Shown one piece after another: positions 17,960-26,329 of a DNA stretch of 64,000 bases. The notes under the pieces are model-generated. The model was given only the letters and a program-made list of their open reading frames with translations, ran no database searches and had not been told where the DNA came from. Source of the stretch: G965195345 sp965277625 (GTDB lineage Bacteria > Pseudomonadota > Gammaproteobacteria > CAKMZV01); the NCBI GenBank assembly GCA_965277625.1, contig OZ255827.1, forward strand, positions 434,001 through 498,000. The letters run 5' to 3'. The position numbers were made by a program, and so were the translations under genes. Numbering within the stretch: position 1 is the stretch's first letter; each line of letters starts with the position of its first letter.

Positions 17960-19051
17960 ATGGGTTTTAAATGTGGCATAGTTGGATTGCCGAATGTTGG
18001 AAAGTCAACCTTGTTTAATGCTCTGACCAATGCGCAGATCGAGGCAGCAAACTACCCTTTTTGTACGATCGATCCCAATGTGGGTGTCGTCCCCGTCCCT
18101 GACGAACGGTTAAATCAGCTGGCACAAATTGTGTCACCGCAAAAAGTCATTCCTGCTGTGATGGAGTTTGTTGATATTGCTGGCTTGGTTAAAGGCGCGT
18201 CTGAAGGCGAAGGCTTGGGTAATCAGTTTCTTGCAAATATTCGTGAAACCGATGCCATTATTGAGGTTGTCCGTTGTTTTGAAGATGACAATGTCATTCA
18301 CGTGGCAGGACAAATCGATCCCTTGCAAGACATTGAAATCATCAATTACGAGTTGGCACTAGCAGACTTAAGCAGCATTGAAAGAAGCATTGAACGCACC
18401 AGTAAATTAACACGCTCAGGCGATAAATCCGCTTTAAATATGCTGGATTTACTCAAACGCGCACAAAAACATTTGGCTGAAGGTCGATGGTTGCGCACAA
18501 TGGCAATGGATGCCGACGAACGCGCTCAATTAGCACCGTATAATTTGCTAACACTTAAGCCTCTGTTGTACATTGCCAATGTCTCTGAAGAAGGGTTTGA
18601 AGACAATCCCTTATTGGACCAAGTCGTTCAACAAGCCGAACGAGATGACGCGATTGTTATACCCATCAGCGTGCATTTAGAGAGCGAGATTGCTATGTTA
18701 GATGAGGCTGAACGCTCAGAATATCTCGAAGAAATGAACATTTTAGAACCTGGTTTAAATAAATTGATCAATGCAGGCTATGGCTTGCTGGGCTTGCAAA
18801 CCTATTTCACTGCAGGTGAAAAAGAGGTTCGAGCTTGGACCATTCCTGTCAATACCTCAGCACCCAAAGCGGCTGCTAAAATTCATAATGATTTTGAGAA
18901 AGGCTTCATTCGCGCAGAAATCATTGCCTTTGAGGATTACATCACCTACAAAGGTGAAACCAAAGCGCGCGAGAATGGCAAATTAAGGTTAGAAGGCAAG
19001 GATTACATCGTCCAAGATGGCGATGTTATTCACTTCCTATTTAATGTTTAA
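17960..19051 (+). CDS. ychF: Ribosome-binding ATPase YchF
   Basis: 363 residues. An OBG-family P-loop protein that prefers ATP, with the G1 loop GLPNVGKST near residue 8, FVDIAGLVKGASEGEGLGNQFL as G3 and switch II, a coiled-coil arm in the middle, and a C-terminal TGS domain ending in the conserved DGDVIHFLFNV. It associates with ribosomes and the stress response. A GGAGAGA ribosome binding site precedes the ATG. Last gene of the rplY-pth-ychF block. Confidence 0.96.
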   Translation: MGFKCGIVGLPNVGKSTLFNALTNAQIEAANYPFCTIDPNVGVVPVPDERLNQLAQIVSPQKVIPAVMEFVDIAGLVKGASEGEGLGNQFLANIRETDAIIEVVRCFEDDNVIHVAGQIDPLQDIEIINYELALADLSSIERSIERTSKLTRSGDKSALNMLDLLKRAQKHLAEGRWLRTMAMDADERAQLAPYNLLTLKPLLYIANVSEEGFEDNPLLDQVVQQAERDDAIVIPISVHLESEIAMLDEAERSEYLEEMNILEPGLNKLINAGYGLLGLQTYFTAGEKEVRAWTIPVNTSAPKAAAKIHNDFEKGFIRAEIIAFEDYITYKGETKARENGKLRLEGKDYIVQDGDVIHFLFNV

Positions 19052-19110
19052 ATGATTTATTCTGGGGAAGTCATCGCCTCGGTATATTAAAATCACCTTG
19101 AATGGTTTTA

Positions 19111-19133
19111 TTGGCAGAATGACCGTCTGCCAA
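19111..19133 (+). terminator. Stem-loop after ychF
   Basis: A perfect 8-bp inverted repeat, TTGGCAGA and TCTGCCAA, with a 7-base loop lies 60 bases beyond the ychF stop. Only three T follow, so it is a weak intrinsic terminator or an mRNA 3'-end stabiliser. Confidence 0.5.
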
Positions 19134-19174
19134 TTTCTGAACCAAAAAATCGCTTAGCCAATTGAGGAATCATC

Positions 19175-20029
19175 ATGTCAGCTGATTTATTAACCCAAGT
19201 CATATTGCCATTTTCTTTATTTTTAATCATGTTTGGTCTGGGTCTCACCTTGACTCGGGCAGACTTCAAACAAATTTTATTGTCTCCAAAAGCGGTTGTT
19301 GTCGGCATTTTAGGACAATTACTGTTACTGCCATTTGTGGCATTTGTACTAGCAGTATTGTTTAGGTTACCACCAGAATTAGCGGTCGGTTTGATGATCA
19401 TCTCCACCGCACCAGGGGGTGCCACATCAAATATGTACAGCTATTTGTTCAAAGGGGATGTATCGTTGTCAATTACCTTAACCGCAGTGGTGAGCTTGAT
19501 CACACCGTTTACCTTACCCTTGGTCATAGCTGCCAGCATGGTGTATTTCATAGGGAGTGGCACAGATATACAGCTACCCATTGTTAAAACCATCATCCAA
19601 CTTCTTATTATTACAATCATACCGGTGACGTTGGGCATGATTGTCTTAGCCCGCTGGGCGGGATTTGCGAAGAAAGCAGAGCAGGTATTAAAATGGTTTT
19701 CCATCGCATTTTTAGCCTTGATCATTGTTCTAATCATCCTTAAAAACAGGCAGGACATGCTGTCATTTTTTGCGCAGGCAGGGCTGGCCACGCTGACATT
19801 GAATGTGTGTGTGCTTATTTTAGGCTACGCCTTGGCTCAACTCGCGCAGCTTACTCAAGCCCAGAAAATCACCATTGGGTTTGAGGTGGGCTTACAAAAC
19901 GGCACGCTGGCCTTAGTGGTTGCAAGCTCAATCATCGGCAATGAAGTCATGGCGATTCCCGCCGTCACCTATAGCATCATCATGTTTATCACAGGTGCAT
20001 TATTTGGACGGATCGTTAATCGACCTTAG
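19175..20029 (+). CDS. Bile acid:sodium symporter-family transporter
   Basis: 284 residues, almost entirely hydrophobic with about nine to ten membrane helices, and the family motif APGGATSNMYSYLFKGDVSLS near residues 73-93. Members (SBF/BASS family) use sodium to import organic acids, but bacterial substrates are mostly unknown. The gene is monocistronic between a stem-loop and the peroxidase gene. Confidence 0.88.
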   Translation: MSADLLTQVILPFSLFLIMFGLGLTLTRADFKQILLSPKAVVVGILGQLLLLPFVAFVLAVLFRLPPELAVGLMIISTAPGGATSNMYSYLFKGDVSLSITLTAVVSLITPFTLPLVIAASMVYFIGSGTDIQLPIVKTIIQLLIITIIPVTLGMIVLARWAGFAKKAEQVLKWFSIAFLALIIVLIILKNRQDMLSFFAQAGLATLTLNVCVLILGYALAQLAQLTQAQKITIGFEVGLQNGTLALVVASSIIGNEVMAIPAVTYSIIMFITGALFGRIVNRP

Positions 20030-20119
20030 GTCATTCACACGCTGGGCTCAAGACCGAGAATGAATAAAATCTCTAATTGTTTAATGGGCATTGCGAGTTT
20101 AGGATAAGATAAAACGTTC

Positions 20120-23017
20120 ATGATAAAAATTATTGGATTGTTGTTTGGAATAATCTTGCTTCAAGGTTGTGGTGGTTCCTCATCGCCTTCTGAAAATACC
20201 CCTCCAACATCGAGCGCAAGAGTCAGTCCAGCGACAGTAGCCAGTGGTGCAACCTTTACACTGATCGGCTTTGGTTCTGATGCAGAGGGTCAGGCCTTGA
20301 CCTATTTATGGACTCAAACAGCAGGCTCAACCGCAACGCTTTCAAATGCGATTGCTTCTATAACAGTGGCGACAGCACCCTCAGTCAGTACGACTGAAAC
20401 CTTAACATTTCAGTTTGCAGTGAGTGATGGTCAAACAACGGTGGTCAAAACAATAAATGTTCAGCTATTAGCAGCACCAGCCAACACACCACCCACATCG
20501 ACCGCAACCATCAGCTCAACCACTGTAGCCAGTGGTTCAACATTTACACTGACGGGCTCAGGCACTGATGCAGAGGGTCAAACCTTGACCTATTTATGGA
20601 CTCAAACAGCAGGCACAACCGCAACGCTTTCAAATGCGATTGCTTCTATAACAGTGGCGACAGCACCCTCAGTCAGTACGACTGAAACCTTAACATTTCA
20701 GTTTGCAGTGAGTGATGGTCAAACAACGGTGGTCAAAACAATAAGTGTTCAGCTATTAGCAGCACCAGCCAACACGCCACCCACATCGACCGCAACCATC
20801 AGCTCAACCACTGTAGCCAGTGGTTCAACATTTACACTGACGGGCTCAGGCACTGATGCAGAGGGTCAAACTTTGACCTATTTATGGACTCAAACAGCGG
20901 GCTCAACAGCCACCCTTTCAAATGCAACTGCTTCTATAGCAGTGGCGACAGCACCCTCAGTCAACGCCACTGAAACCTTAACATTCCAGCTAGCAGTGAG
21001 TGATGGTCAAACAACAGTGGTCAAAACGGTGAGTATTAGATTATTACCACAACCTGCACCTCCCAATACGCCCCCAACATCGACAGCAAGAGTCAGTCCA
21101 ACCTCAGTTGCCAGTGGTTCTGTTTTTACACTCACAGGCTCAGGCATTGATGCAGAGGGCCAACCCTTGTCCTATTTATGGACTCAAACAGCGGGCTCAA
21201 CAGCCACCCTTGCAAATGCGACTGCTACTGTAACAATGGCGACAGCCCCCTCAGTCAGTGCTACTGAGACCTTAACATTCCAGTTTGCAGTGAGTGATGG
21301 TCAATCAACAGTGGTCAAAACGGTGTCTGTTAGTCTATTACCAGCCTCTGCACCACCCAACACCCCACCCACATCGACTGCAACAATCAGCTCAACCACA
21401 ATTGCCAGTGGTTCAACATTCACACTCACAGGCTCTGGCTCTGATGCAGAAGGTCAAACTTTGACCTATTTATGGACGCAAACAGCCGGCGCAACAGCGA
21501 CCCTCTCAAATGCAACTGCGCCTATTACGACTGCGACAGCACCCTCAGTCAGTGCCACTGAGACCTTAACATTCCAGTTTGCAGTGAGTGATGGTCAAAC
21601 AACAGTGGTCAAAACGGTGAGTGTTCGGCTATTACCACAACCTGCACCACCCAATACACCCCCAACATCAACCGCAACAATCAGCTCAGCCACAGTTGCC
21701 AGTGGTGCAACTTTTACATTGATCGGCTCCGGTTCTGATGCTGAAGGTCAACCCTTGGCCTATTTATGGACCCAACCAGCGGGCACGCCAGCAATCATAA
21801 CCAACGCACAATCTTCCGTCACAACGGTAACGGCACCAATATTAAACAGCAGCACACAATTGACTTTCCATTTGGCGGTCAGTGATGGGCAAACTACCAC
21901 TAATAGTAGTGTCACAGTGACCGTTCTTGCAGTGGTGAGTCAAGCGGTTTCAATGGCAGCTTTGGGCGAACTTATTTTCCATGATGTGAATTTATCTCGA
22001 GATCGCAACCAATCATGCGCGACTTGCCACGATCCCGGCCATGCTTTTATTGACACAAGAACCAATACGGTTTTAAAAGCCGCATCGGTTGGTCAAGATG
22101 GTGTTGTATTGGGCACCAGAAACTCGCCTTCAATCAATTATGCGAACCGCATTCCCACATTCAGCTTGGTCAGGGGTAATCCTGTTGGCGGGCAATTTTT
22201 GGATGGTCGGGCTTCAACACTATCCGCTCAAGCGGGTGGACCATTTATCAATGCGGTTGAGATGCAACTGGAGAATCGAGCGGCTGTGATCACCCGCATT
22301 ATGCAGAACAGCACCTATGTGGCTTCATTTACAGCATTGTTTGGAAGTGCAATTTTCAGTTCAACGACACTGGCTTATTCAGCTTTAGAACAAAGCGTGG
22401 CAACGTTTGAACAACTAAGCACGCAATTTGCCACATTTGATTCAAAATATGACCGCTCAATCAGAGGGCAGGCAACCTTAACTGCCAGTGAAATTCGTGG
22501 CAGAAACTTATTCTTTAACCGTCAACAAACAAACTGCGTCACCTGTCATGCTCTCAGCAACACAGTAAACACCGCAAATGAATTGTTTTCAGATTTTAAT
22601 TACGAAAACATTGGCGTCCCAGCAAATACCGTCTTAAATGCCGCCAGAATGGCAAATGGTCAAGGTGTAGTGATCGACCAAGGCGTATTAAATAACCCCG
22701 CGGTAACAGCGGGCAATCAAGCTGGTAGATTCAAAACACCCTCATTGAGGAATGTTTCCGTAACCGCCCCCTATATGCACAATGGGGTCTTTCAGAATTT
22801 GCGTACCGTATTAGAGTTTTATGATTTCAGAGCAAACGCTCGCCGAAGACCGAATAATCCTGAAACTGGCATTCCTTGGCGTCCTCCTGAAGTGAACCAA
22901 AATCTTGCCAATCTAAATATGCCTCAGCTAACAAACACAGAAATAAACGACTTGATCGCCTTCTTCAACACCCTAACCGATCAGCGATACGAATCGCTTA
23001 TCCCCTCATCACAATAA
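20120..23017 (+). CDS. Lipoprotein with six Ig/PKD-like repeats fused to di-heme cytochrome c peroxidase
   Basis: 965 residues. The signal peptide ends in the lipobox LLQGC. Residues 26-606 are six beta-sandwich-like repeats of 96-98 residues, each opening NTPPT and containing DAEGQ..TYLWTQ and AVSDGQTT, in the style of PKD/cadherin-like modules. Residues 610-965 are a CcpA/MauG-type peroxidase with two heme c sites, C633ATCH and C806VTCH, and the APYMHNG distal-ligand region. The enzyme reduces hydrogen peroxide or oxidises a partner with electrons from small c-type cytochromes. The repeats probably hold it away from the membrane surface. No partner cytochrome gene is adjacent. Confidence 0.9.
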   Translation: MIKIIGLLFGIILLQGCGGSSSPSENTPPTSSARVSPATVASGATFTLIGFGSDAEGQALTYLWTQTAGSTATLSNAIASITVATAPSVSTTETLTFQFAVSDGQTTVVKTINVQLLAAPANTPPTSTATISSTTVASGSTFTLTGSGTDAEGQTLTYLWTQTAGTTATLSNAIASITVATAPSVSTTETLTFQFAVSDGQTTVVKTISVQLLAAPANTPPTSTATISSTTVASGSTFTLTGSGTDAEGQTLTYLWTQTAGSTATLSNATASIAVATAPSVNATETLTFQLAVSDGQTTVVKTVSIRLLPQPAPPNTPPTSTARVSPTSVASGSVFTLTGSGIDAEGQPLSYLWTQTAGSTATLANATATVTMATAPSVSATETLTFQFAVSDGQSTVVKTVSVSLLPASAPPNTPPTSTATISSTTIASGSTFTLTGSGSDAEGQTLTYLWTQTAGATATLSNATAPITTATAPSVSATETLTFQFAVSDGQTTVVKTVSVRLLPQPAPPNTPPTSTATISSATVASGATFTLIGSGSDAEGQPLAYLWTQPAGTPAIITNAQSSVTTVTAPILNSSTQLTFHLAVSDGQTTTNSSVTVTVLAVVSQAVSMAALGELIFHDVNLSRDRNQSCATCHDPGHAFIDTRTNTVLKAASVGQDGVVLGTRNSPSINYANRIPTFSLVRGNPVGGQFLDGRASTLSAQAGGPFINAVEMQLENRAAVITRIMQNSTYVASFTALFGSAIFSSTTLAYSALEQSVATFEQLSTQFATFDSKYDRSIRGQATLTASEIRGRNLFFNRQQTNCVTCHALSNTVNTANELFSDFNYENIGVPANTVLNAARMANGQGVVIDQGVLNNPAVTAGNQAGRFKTPSLRNVSVTAPYMHNGVFQNLRTVLEFYDFRANARRRPNNPETGIPWRPPEVNQNLANLNMPQLTNTEINDLIAFFNTLTDQRYESLIPSSQ
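20195..21937 (+). repeat. Six near-identical domain-coding tandem repeats
   Basis: Six units of 285-294 bp, starting at about 20195, 20483, 20771, 21065, 21359 and 21653. Units 1-3 share long identical stretches; units 2 and 3 are almost the same over some 200 bp. The last unit has diverged most. The pattern points to recent duplication or gene conversion, and the copy number may vary between strains. Confidence 0.85.
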
Positions 23018-23115
23018 AGCAATATCCGCCCAATTAGATAATCATCAGGCGCAATGCGATTGCATCACCAACAAACAGGATAATTCGAAATAAATTCATA
23101 AAAATTAAATAAAAG

Positions 23116-23143
23116 TTGAAAATTCACATATTTTGTGTATAAT
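23116..23143 (+). promoter_or_regulatory. Strong sigma-70 promoter at the left edge of the island
   Basis: TTGAAA (23116-23121), a 16-bp spacer and a perfect TATAAT (23138-23143). The predicted transcript starts near 23150, 100 bases after the peroxidase stop, and runs through a hairpin leader before the first small gene. Confidence 0.65.
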
Positions 23144-23179
23144 TTTCCTCAGAGGGAATGGATTTATTCATTTTCTACA

Positions 23180-23232
23180 GGCAGATTAAAGGCTGCCGAC
23201 AATTTTATCACCTCGGCAGTGTCTTATTTTTT
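23180..23232 (+). terminator. Attenuator-like leader with alternative hairpins
   Basis: CTGCCGA (23193-23199) pairs with TCGGCAG (23213-23219) and is followed by a T-rich run (23224-23232): an intrinsic terminator about 80 bases into the transcript. The same CTGCC can pair with GGCAG at 23180-23184, giving a mutually exclusive stem. This is the layout of an attenuator or of an 80-base small RNA. Structure inferred by eye. Confidence 0.55.
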
Positions 23233-23303
23233 GATTTGTTTTTAACTATTAAAAAAAGCTCTGCGCATCATTTGGAGGACATCAATCATCTATAAATTTC
23301 AAG

Positions 23304-23597
23304 ATGGTTGCTCTCAAATCCCTGTGGATATTTTACAAAAACTTTTCCTACAGTCAAACTAATAAAACAAATTTAGTAATTGAGCCGAATCATATCGAGA
23401 GGGCTTGTAAAAGCTTAAGATATTTATTGTTAAGGTATTTTCACGTCAATTGCGGCGAAAACATCCTAGACGTATGTGGGAATATCATTGGGAAAATAAT
23501 TTCAAGATTTAATGTTTCAAATTTAACTGGAATAAACGACAGTTTCAAAATTGAGCTTCAAATAGGGATTATTTTAAGTAAATTAATTAAACCATGA
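23304..23597 (+). CDS. Hypothetical small protein, island leader operon
   Basis: 97 residues, not recognised. The middle reads like a helical cytosolic protein (IERACKSLRYLLLRYFHVNCGENILDVCGNIIGKII). The only good ribosome binding site (GGAGG at about 23275) is some 24 bases from the ATG, too far for it. A second open frame nearer to that site is read for about 24 codons from a non-ATG codon and then stops. The start is therefore uncertain, and a frameshift or a leader peptide is possible. It precedes two other small genes on the same strand. Confidence 0.4.
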   Translation: MVALKSLWIFYKNFSYSQTNKTNLVIEPNHIERACKSLRYLLLRYFHVNCGENILDVCGNIIGKIISRFNVSNLTGINDSFKIELQIGIILSKLIKP

Positions 23598-23611
23598 AAA
23601 GGAGTAATTAA

Positions 23612-23980
23612 ATGAACGACGTAAATCAACAAATTAAAGGCACGAGACGAAAGACTAGTTCTCGTATTGTTGCAATCAAAGGTGCGTCTAGATCATCCAT
23701 TACCAGAAAAGATGATTTTCAGATATCAGACATTTTGCTGATAAAGCCTTTTAGTGGCCATCCAATTGATGACCATTTCGCAATGAAAAAAACCTTTAAA
23801 CCAACAGTTGGGTTTGATGACCTGACTGAATTTTTTAGAAAGGGGTTTATTGACTTGTATGAACTTAAGCAACTGATTGTTGCGTTTTGTGATACGGTTG
23901 ATCAACTCAAATTAAATCAAAACATTTTTTATGGAGGAGGCGCTATCATCCAGGGGCGCTTTAATAACTATGGCAAGTAA
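23612..23980 (+). CDS. Hypothetical small basic protein of the island
   Basis: 122 residues, not recognised. The N-terminal 35 residues are Lys/Arg/Ser-rich and probably disordered; the rest (FDDLTEFFRKGFIDLYELKQLIVAFCDTVDQL) is helical. An AGGAG ribosome binding site seven bases before the ATG supports this start. In related ICEs a ParB-like gene often sits in this position upstream of the DUF2857 gene, but I see no ParB motif. The 3' end overlaps the next gene by about 11 bases. Confidence 0.6.
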   Translation: MNDVNQQIKGTRRKTSSRIVAIKGASRSSITRKDDFQISDILLIKPFSGHPIDDHFAMKKTFKPTVGFDDLTEFFRKGFIDLYELKQLIVAFCDTVDQLKLNQNIFYGGGAIIQGRFNNYGK

Positions 23981-24551
23981 ACATGTTAAGTTAGACAATT
24001 TAACCCTTAACAGGATAAGCATTAAACTTCTAAATGAGCTGAGTAACAAATCACCTGAAGTGATTTCTGAATCGGGTATTGGAATCAATATTATTCAGGA
24101 ATACATGAAGCGTGGCGTTGGTGAATTAGCTCTACTTATGCGTTATGGGCAACCATTCATAAGTATAAACTTCGATGAGCAAGCTTATCTTGACACCATA
24201 GCAACAGTGAAGCCGGACTATGTGCATAATCTAATAAATGCAGGTTCGGAGTTCGGTGTTGTAAATTATTTTTACCCTATGATCAGTAAACGACGATTTA
24301 GCTATTTACTTGGATTATCGTTTACCAATCCAAGAAAAACAGGCAGACCACGAATCGTTAAAGATGAGGAGCTAAAAAAGAATATCCTTAAAGCTTTTGA
24401 TTTGGCTCACGCTCAAAAGGAAACGATGATTGATGTTTTACTTCAGTTGAATGAAAAATTTGGAAAATTCAAAGATGTCAATATCAATTATTTGTTTAAG
24501 TTTCTTATGAAACGTCGACCTATACAAGTAAGTCAATTGGAAATTTTATAA
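23970..24551 (+). CDS. DUF2857-like (STY4526-type) ICE protein
   Basis: 193 residues from the ATG at 23970; an upstream in-frame ATG at 23931 would overlap the previous gene by 50 bases. The layout resembles the DUF2857 family found in the core of SPI-7/PAPI-1 type elements. It has an N-terminal helical part with a ...LALLMRYGQPFISINFDEQAYLDTI segment, then NAGSEFGVVNYFYPMISKRRF, then the GRPR(I)VKDEEL motif near residue 127. The GRPR region suggests nucleic-acid binding, possibly FlhC-like regulation, but the function is unproven. Last gene of the leader operon. Confidence 0.55.
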   Translation: MASKHVKLDNLTLNRISIKLLNELSNKSPEVISESGIGINIIQEYMKRGVGELALLMRYGQPFISINFDEQAYLDTIATVKPDYVHNLINAGSEFGVVNYFYPMISKRRFSYLLGLSFTNPRKTGRPRIVKDEELKKNILKAFDLAHAQKETMIDVLLQLNEKFGKFKDVNINYLFKFLMKRRPIQVSQLEIL

Positions 24552-24771
24552 ATTCATTGGCTTTATTTCTTGGAAAACGGAATCTAATCTAGAATATGTA
24601 CCATTATTTGACATTGTCAAGTTTTGAGTGATGGCGTATGCTAGTCAGATTTCCCTTAGCTTGCCATACAGATTTTATTAAAAATTTGTATGGTTCAAGC
24701 GTCTGTTTTTCTCGAACGGGTTTATTACATCATAATTCGGATTTTGAGAGTGCAGGCGCTTGATTTAAGTT

Positions 24772-24915
24772 ATGGCAAAAGCGCATATTCTGTGGGCTAA
24801 TGATAATAGGTGCAACGGTAATGGACAATCAATGACCATGTGCACTATAAAGCATTTCCCGACAGAATGGATGCGGTCATATATTAAAAACGGTCTTTGG
24901 CAAGTTTTAACTTAG
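24772..24915 (+). CDS. Doubtful 47-codon open frame
   Basis: ATG to TAG encodes 47 residues with two Cys and several Trp (start MAKAHILWANDN). No ribosome binding site or homology is recognised. It may be a fragment of a lost gene; reported only because the surrounding kilobase is otherwise empty. Confidence 0.15.
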   Translation: MAKAHILWANDNRCNGNGQSMTMCTIKHFPTEWMRSYIKNGLWQVLT

Positions 24916-25186
24916 GCGATTATTGCAGAACATTGAGATTTTACGAACACTTAGAGTCCAATTTAGACAAACCAATCAAGAGAAACTAAATGATGGGATT
25001 TCAAGATATAGTTTGATGAATATTGCTTTAAGTGAAATTTAAAGGCGCATAAACAGAGTCAGAAATGGTTGGACTAAAGCAGATGGCATTGTTTATGTTC
25101 TCAGGTGATTGTCATTTTGAAGTAGATCAAGTCAAAGCACCTGTGGATTGCCTTTGAAAGGGGAAGAAATTAAAATCTCAACCTTA

Positions 25187-25221
25187 AGTTTATCTAAAGG
25201 TTTATAGCCTTTAGATAAACT
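25187..25221. repeat. Perfect 14-bp inverted repeat
   Basis: AGTTTATCTAAAGG (25187-25200) and CCTTTAGATAAACT (25208-25221) are exactly complementary around a 7-base spacer. No T-run follows, so it is not a normal terminator. It could be a protein-binding site, a transfer-origin hairpin or an RNA structure. Confidence 0.7.
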
Positions 25222-25398
25222 CTGTTTAGGGGCGCAACTAAAACAGCGCGAATCATGAACCTACCCATAACGGATAAACTGATTCGTTATGAGGTTTCAA
25301 AAATTAGAATCCTTCAGAAAAGCAAGCGCATAAGCAACTAGCTTAAGAGCGCACCGCTGAAAACTGACAAAAGGGTTATTAATATATTTAGCTGGATC

Positions 25399-25433
25399 AC
25401 CCATCAACTTTATGATTGATGGGTTTGGTTTTC
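25399..25433 (+). terminator. Intrinsic terminator
   Basis: ACCCATCAA (25399-25407) and TTGATGGGT (25416-25424) form a 9-bp stem with an 8-base loop, followed by TTTGGTTTTC. It ends transcription coming from the gene-poor stretch. Confidence 0.7.
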
Positions 25434-25492
25434 ATATATGATTTCATATTTATAAACCAGCAACTTTAATCTAGGTATCATTCTAAACACCG

Positions 25493-25515
25493 AACCCCGT
25501 TACGACGGGGTTTTT
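25493..25515 (+). terminator. Intrinsic terminator upstream of the pilus operon
   Basis: AACCCCGT, a TACG loop and ACGGGGTT followed by a T run. It is a compact GC-rich hairpin, the second of two tandem terminators that insulate the pilus-operon promoter from upstream reading. Confidence 0.8.
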
Positions 25516-25537
25516 CATGGATAAAACTATAGGCAAA

Positions 25538-25586
25538 AAACTAAAACATCAATGTTTCAATTTATAAATTTTTAGTTTGCTAAAGT
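25538..25586 (+). promoter_or_regulatory. Shared operator-promoter, copy 1 (pilus operon)
   Basis: A 26-bp imperfect palindrome (halves AAACTAAAACATC and AATGTTTCAATTT, 10 of 13 pairs; 25538-25563) is followed exactly 17 bp later by TAAAGT (25581-25586). The same arrangement occurs at 34285 and 40234. Here the transcript would have a short leader with a GGGAGGT ribosome binding site. Confidence 0.7.
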
Positions 25587-25613
25587 ACCCTCTCGATTAT
25601 TTAGGGAGGTCTT

Positions 25614-26318
25614 ATGATCCAAAATATACAAAACCTAGAAGGTCAAGTAAACATTGACCTAACACTGCCTGCTGAAAACATTCGCATGGATTTAACGTCA
25701 ACGTTAGAAATCCATACGAACAAAGCGCTAATACTCTTTCAGGGACAACGAGATCCAGATAAACAGTCATTTCCGCCATTGACGTATTTTTCACGGACAT
25801 GTCATTCTTTGATTGACGCGGTAATGGCAGATGACCCGCATGCCGATTATTCATTAATCCAGATCGAAAAACAAATGGATATCTGCGACCAGAAAATCAA
25901 CCAACAGCTTGAAAAAATCATAAAGATAGAGGAGCGGGCTAAATATCTTGGTTATCACATCAATTTTGCCAAATGCATAAATCCAGCCACTCTACCGTTG
26001 AAATTCGGAAATGAATACGGTCGCATGGGTGCACGTTTGATTGCCCAGTTTGACAAGATGAATGTTCGTGCTATGGCCTTAAGGTTAAACTCCATGATCA
26101 CGCGTAAAACTTATGAAACGATGATCCGGTCAAATGGCGAGAGACCCATTCGCTATTTATTTGAGCTGGCGCGGATAAGCAAAATATCTGGTGTAACGCG
26201 TACCCAACATAAAGCCGGTGCTGCAGAGGCATTTGAGGCTCTTGAGAAAAAAGGCAAAATTCCCGAGAACGTTATTTCCGGTGAACTAAGGTCAGTACTC
26301 ACATCAATTCAAAAATAA
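25614..26318 (+). CDS. TIGR03761-family ICE protein (DUF1845, PFL_4669-like)
   Basis: 234 residues. The pattern L..HT..A..L.QG..DP followed by DDPHADYSLIQIEKQM, LPLKFGNEYGRMGARLIAQFD and the C-terminal SGVTRTQHKAGAAEAFEALEKKGKIPENVISGELR matches the TIGR03761 family, confined to integrating conjugative elements. Its molecular role is unknown; it is not a membrane protein. A GGGAGGT ribosome binding site lies six bases upstream. It is the first gene of the pilus operon and directly follows the shared operator. Confidence 0.85.
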   Translation: MIQNIQNLEGQVNIDLTLPAENIRMDLTSTLEIHTNKALILFQGQRDPDKQSFPPLTYFSRTCHSLIDAVMADDPHADYSLIQIEKQMDICDQKINQQLEKIIKIEERAKYLGYHINFAKCINPATLPLKFGNEYGRMGARLIAQFDKMNVRAMALRLNSMITRKTYETMIRSNGERPIRYLFELARISKISGVTRTQHKAGAAEAFEALEKKGKIPENVISGELRSVLTSIQK

Positions 26319-26329
26319 AGCGCATTGTC

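Larger units (their letters stand above)
24552..25613. other. About 1 kb without a convincing gene inside the island
   Basis: No frame above 60 codons is present. The stretch holds a possible 47-codon frame, a fragmentary frame around 24930-25110 interrupted by a stop, a 14-bp perfect inverted repeat, two terminator hairpins, and finally the promoter/operator of the pilus operon. In related ICEs this place holds replication, single-strand-binding or topoisomerase genes, so gene loss is a reasonable reading. A noncoding RNA or transfer origin is the alternative. Confidence 0.6.

Noticed and set aside
23020..25613. A left attachment site copying the tRNA-Arg 3' end
   Set aside because: No stretch resembling the tRNA 3' end could be found by eye.
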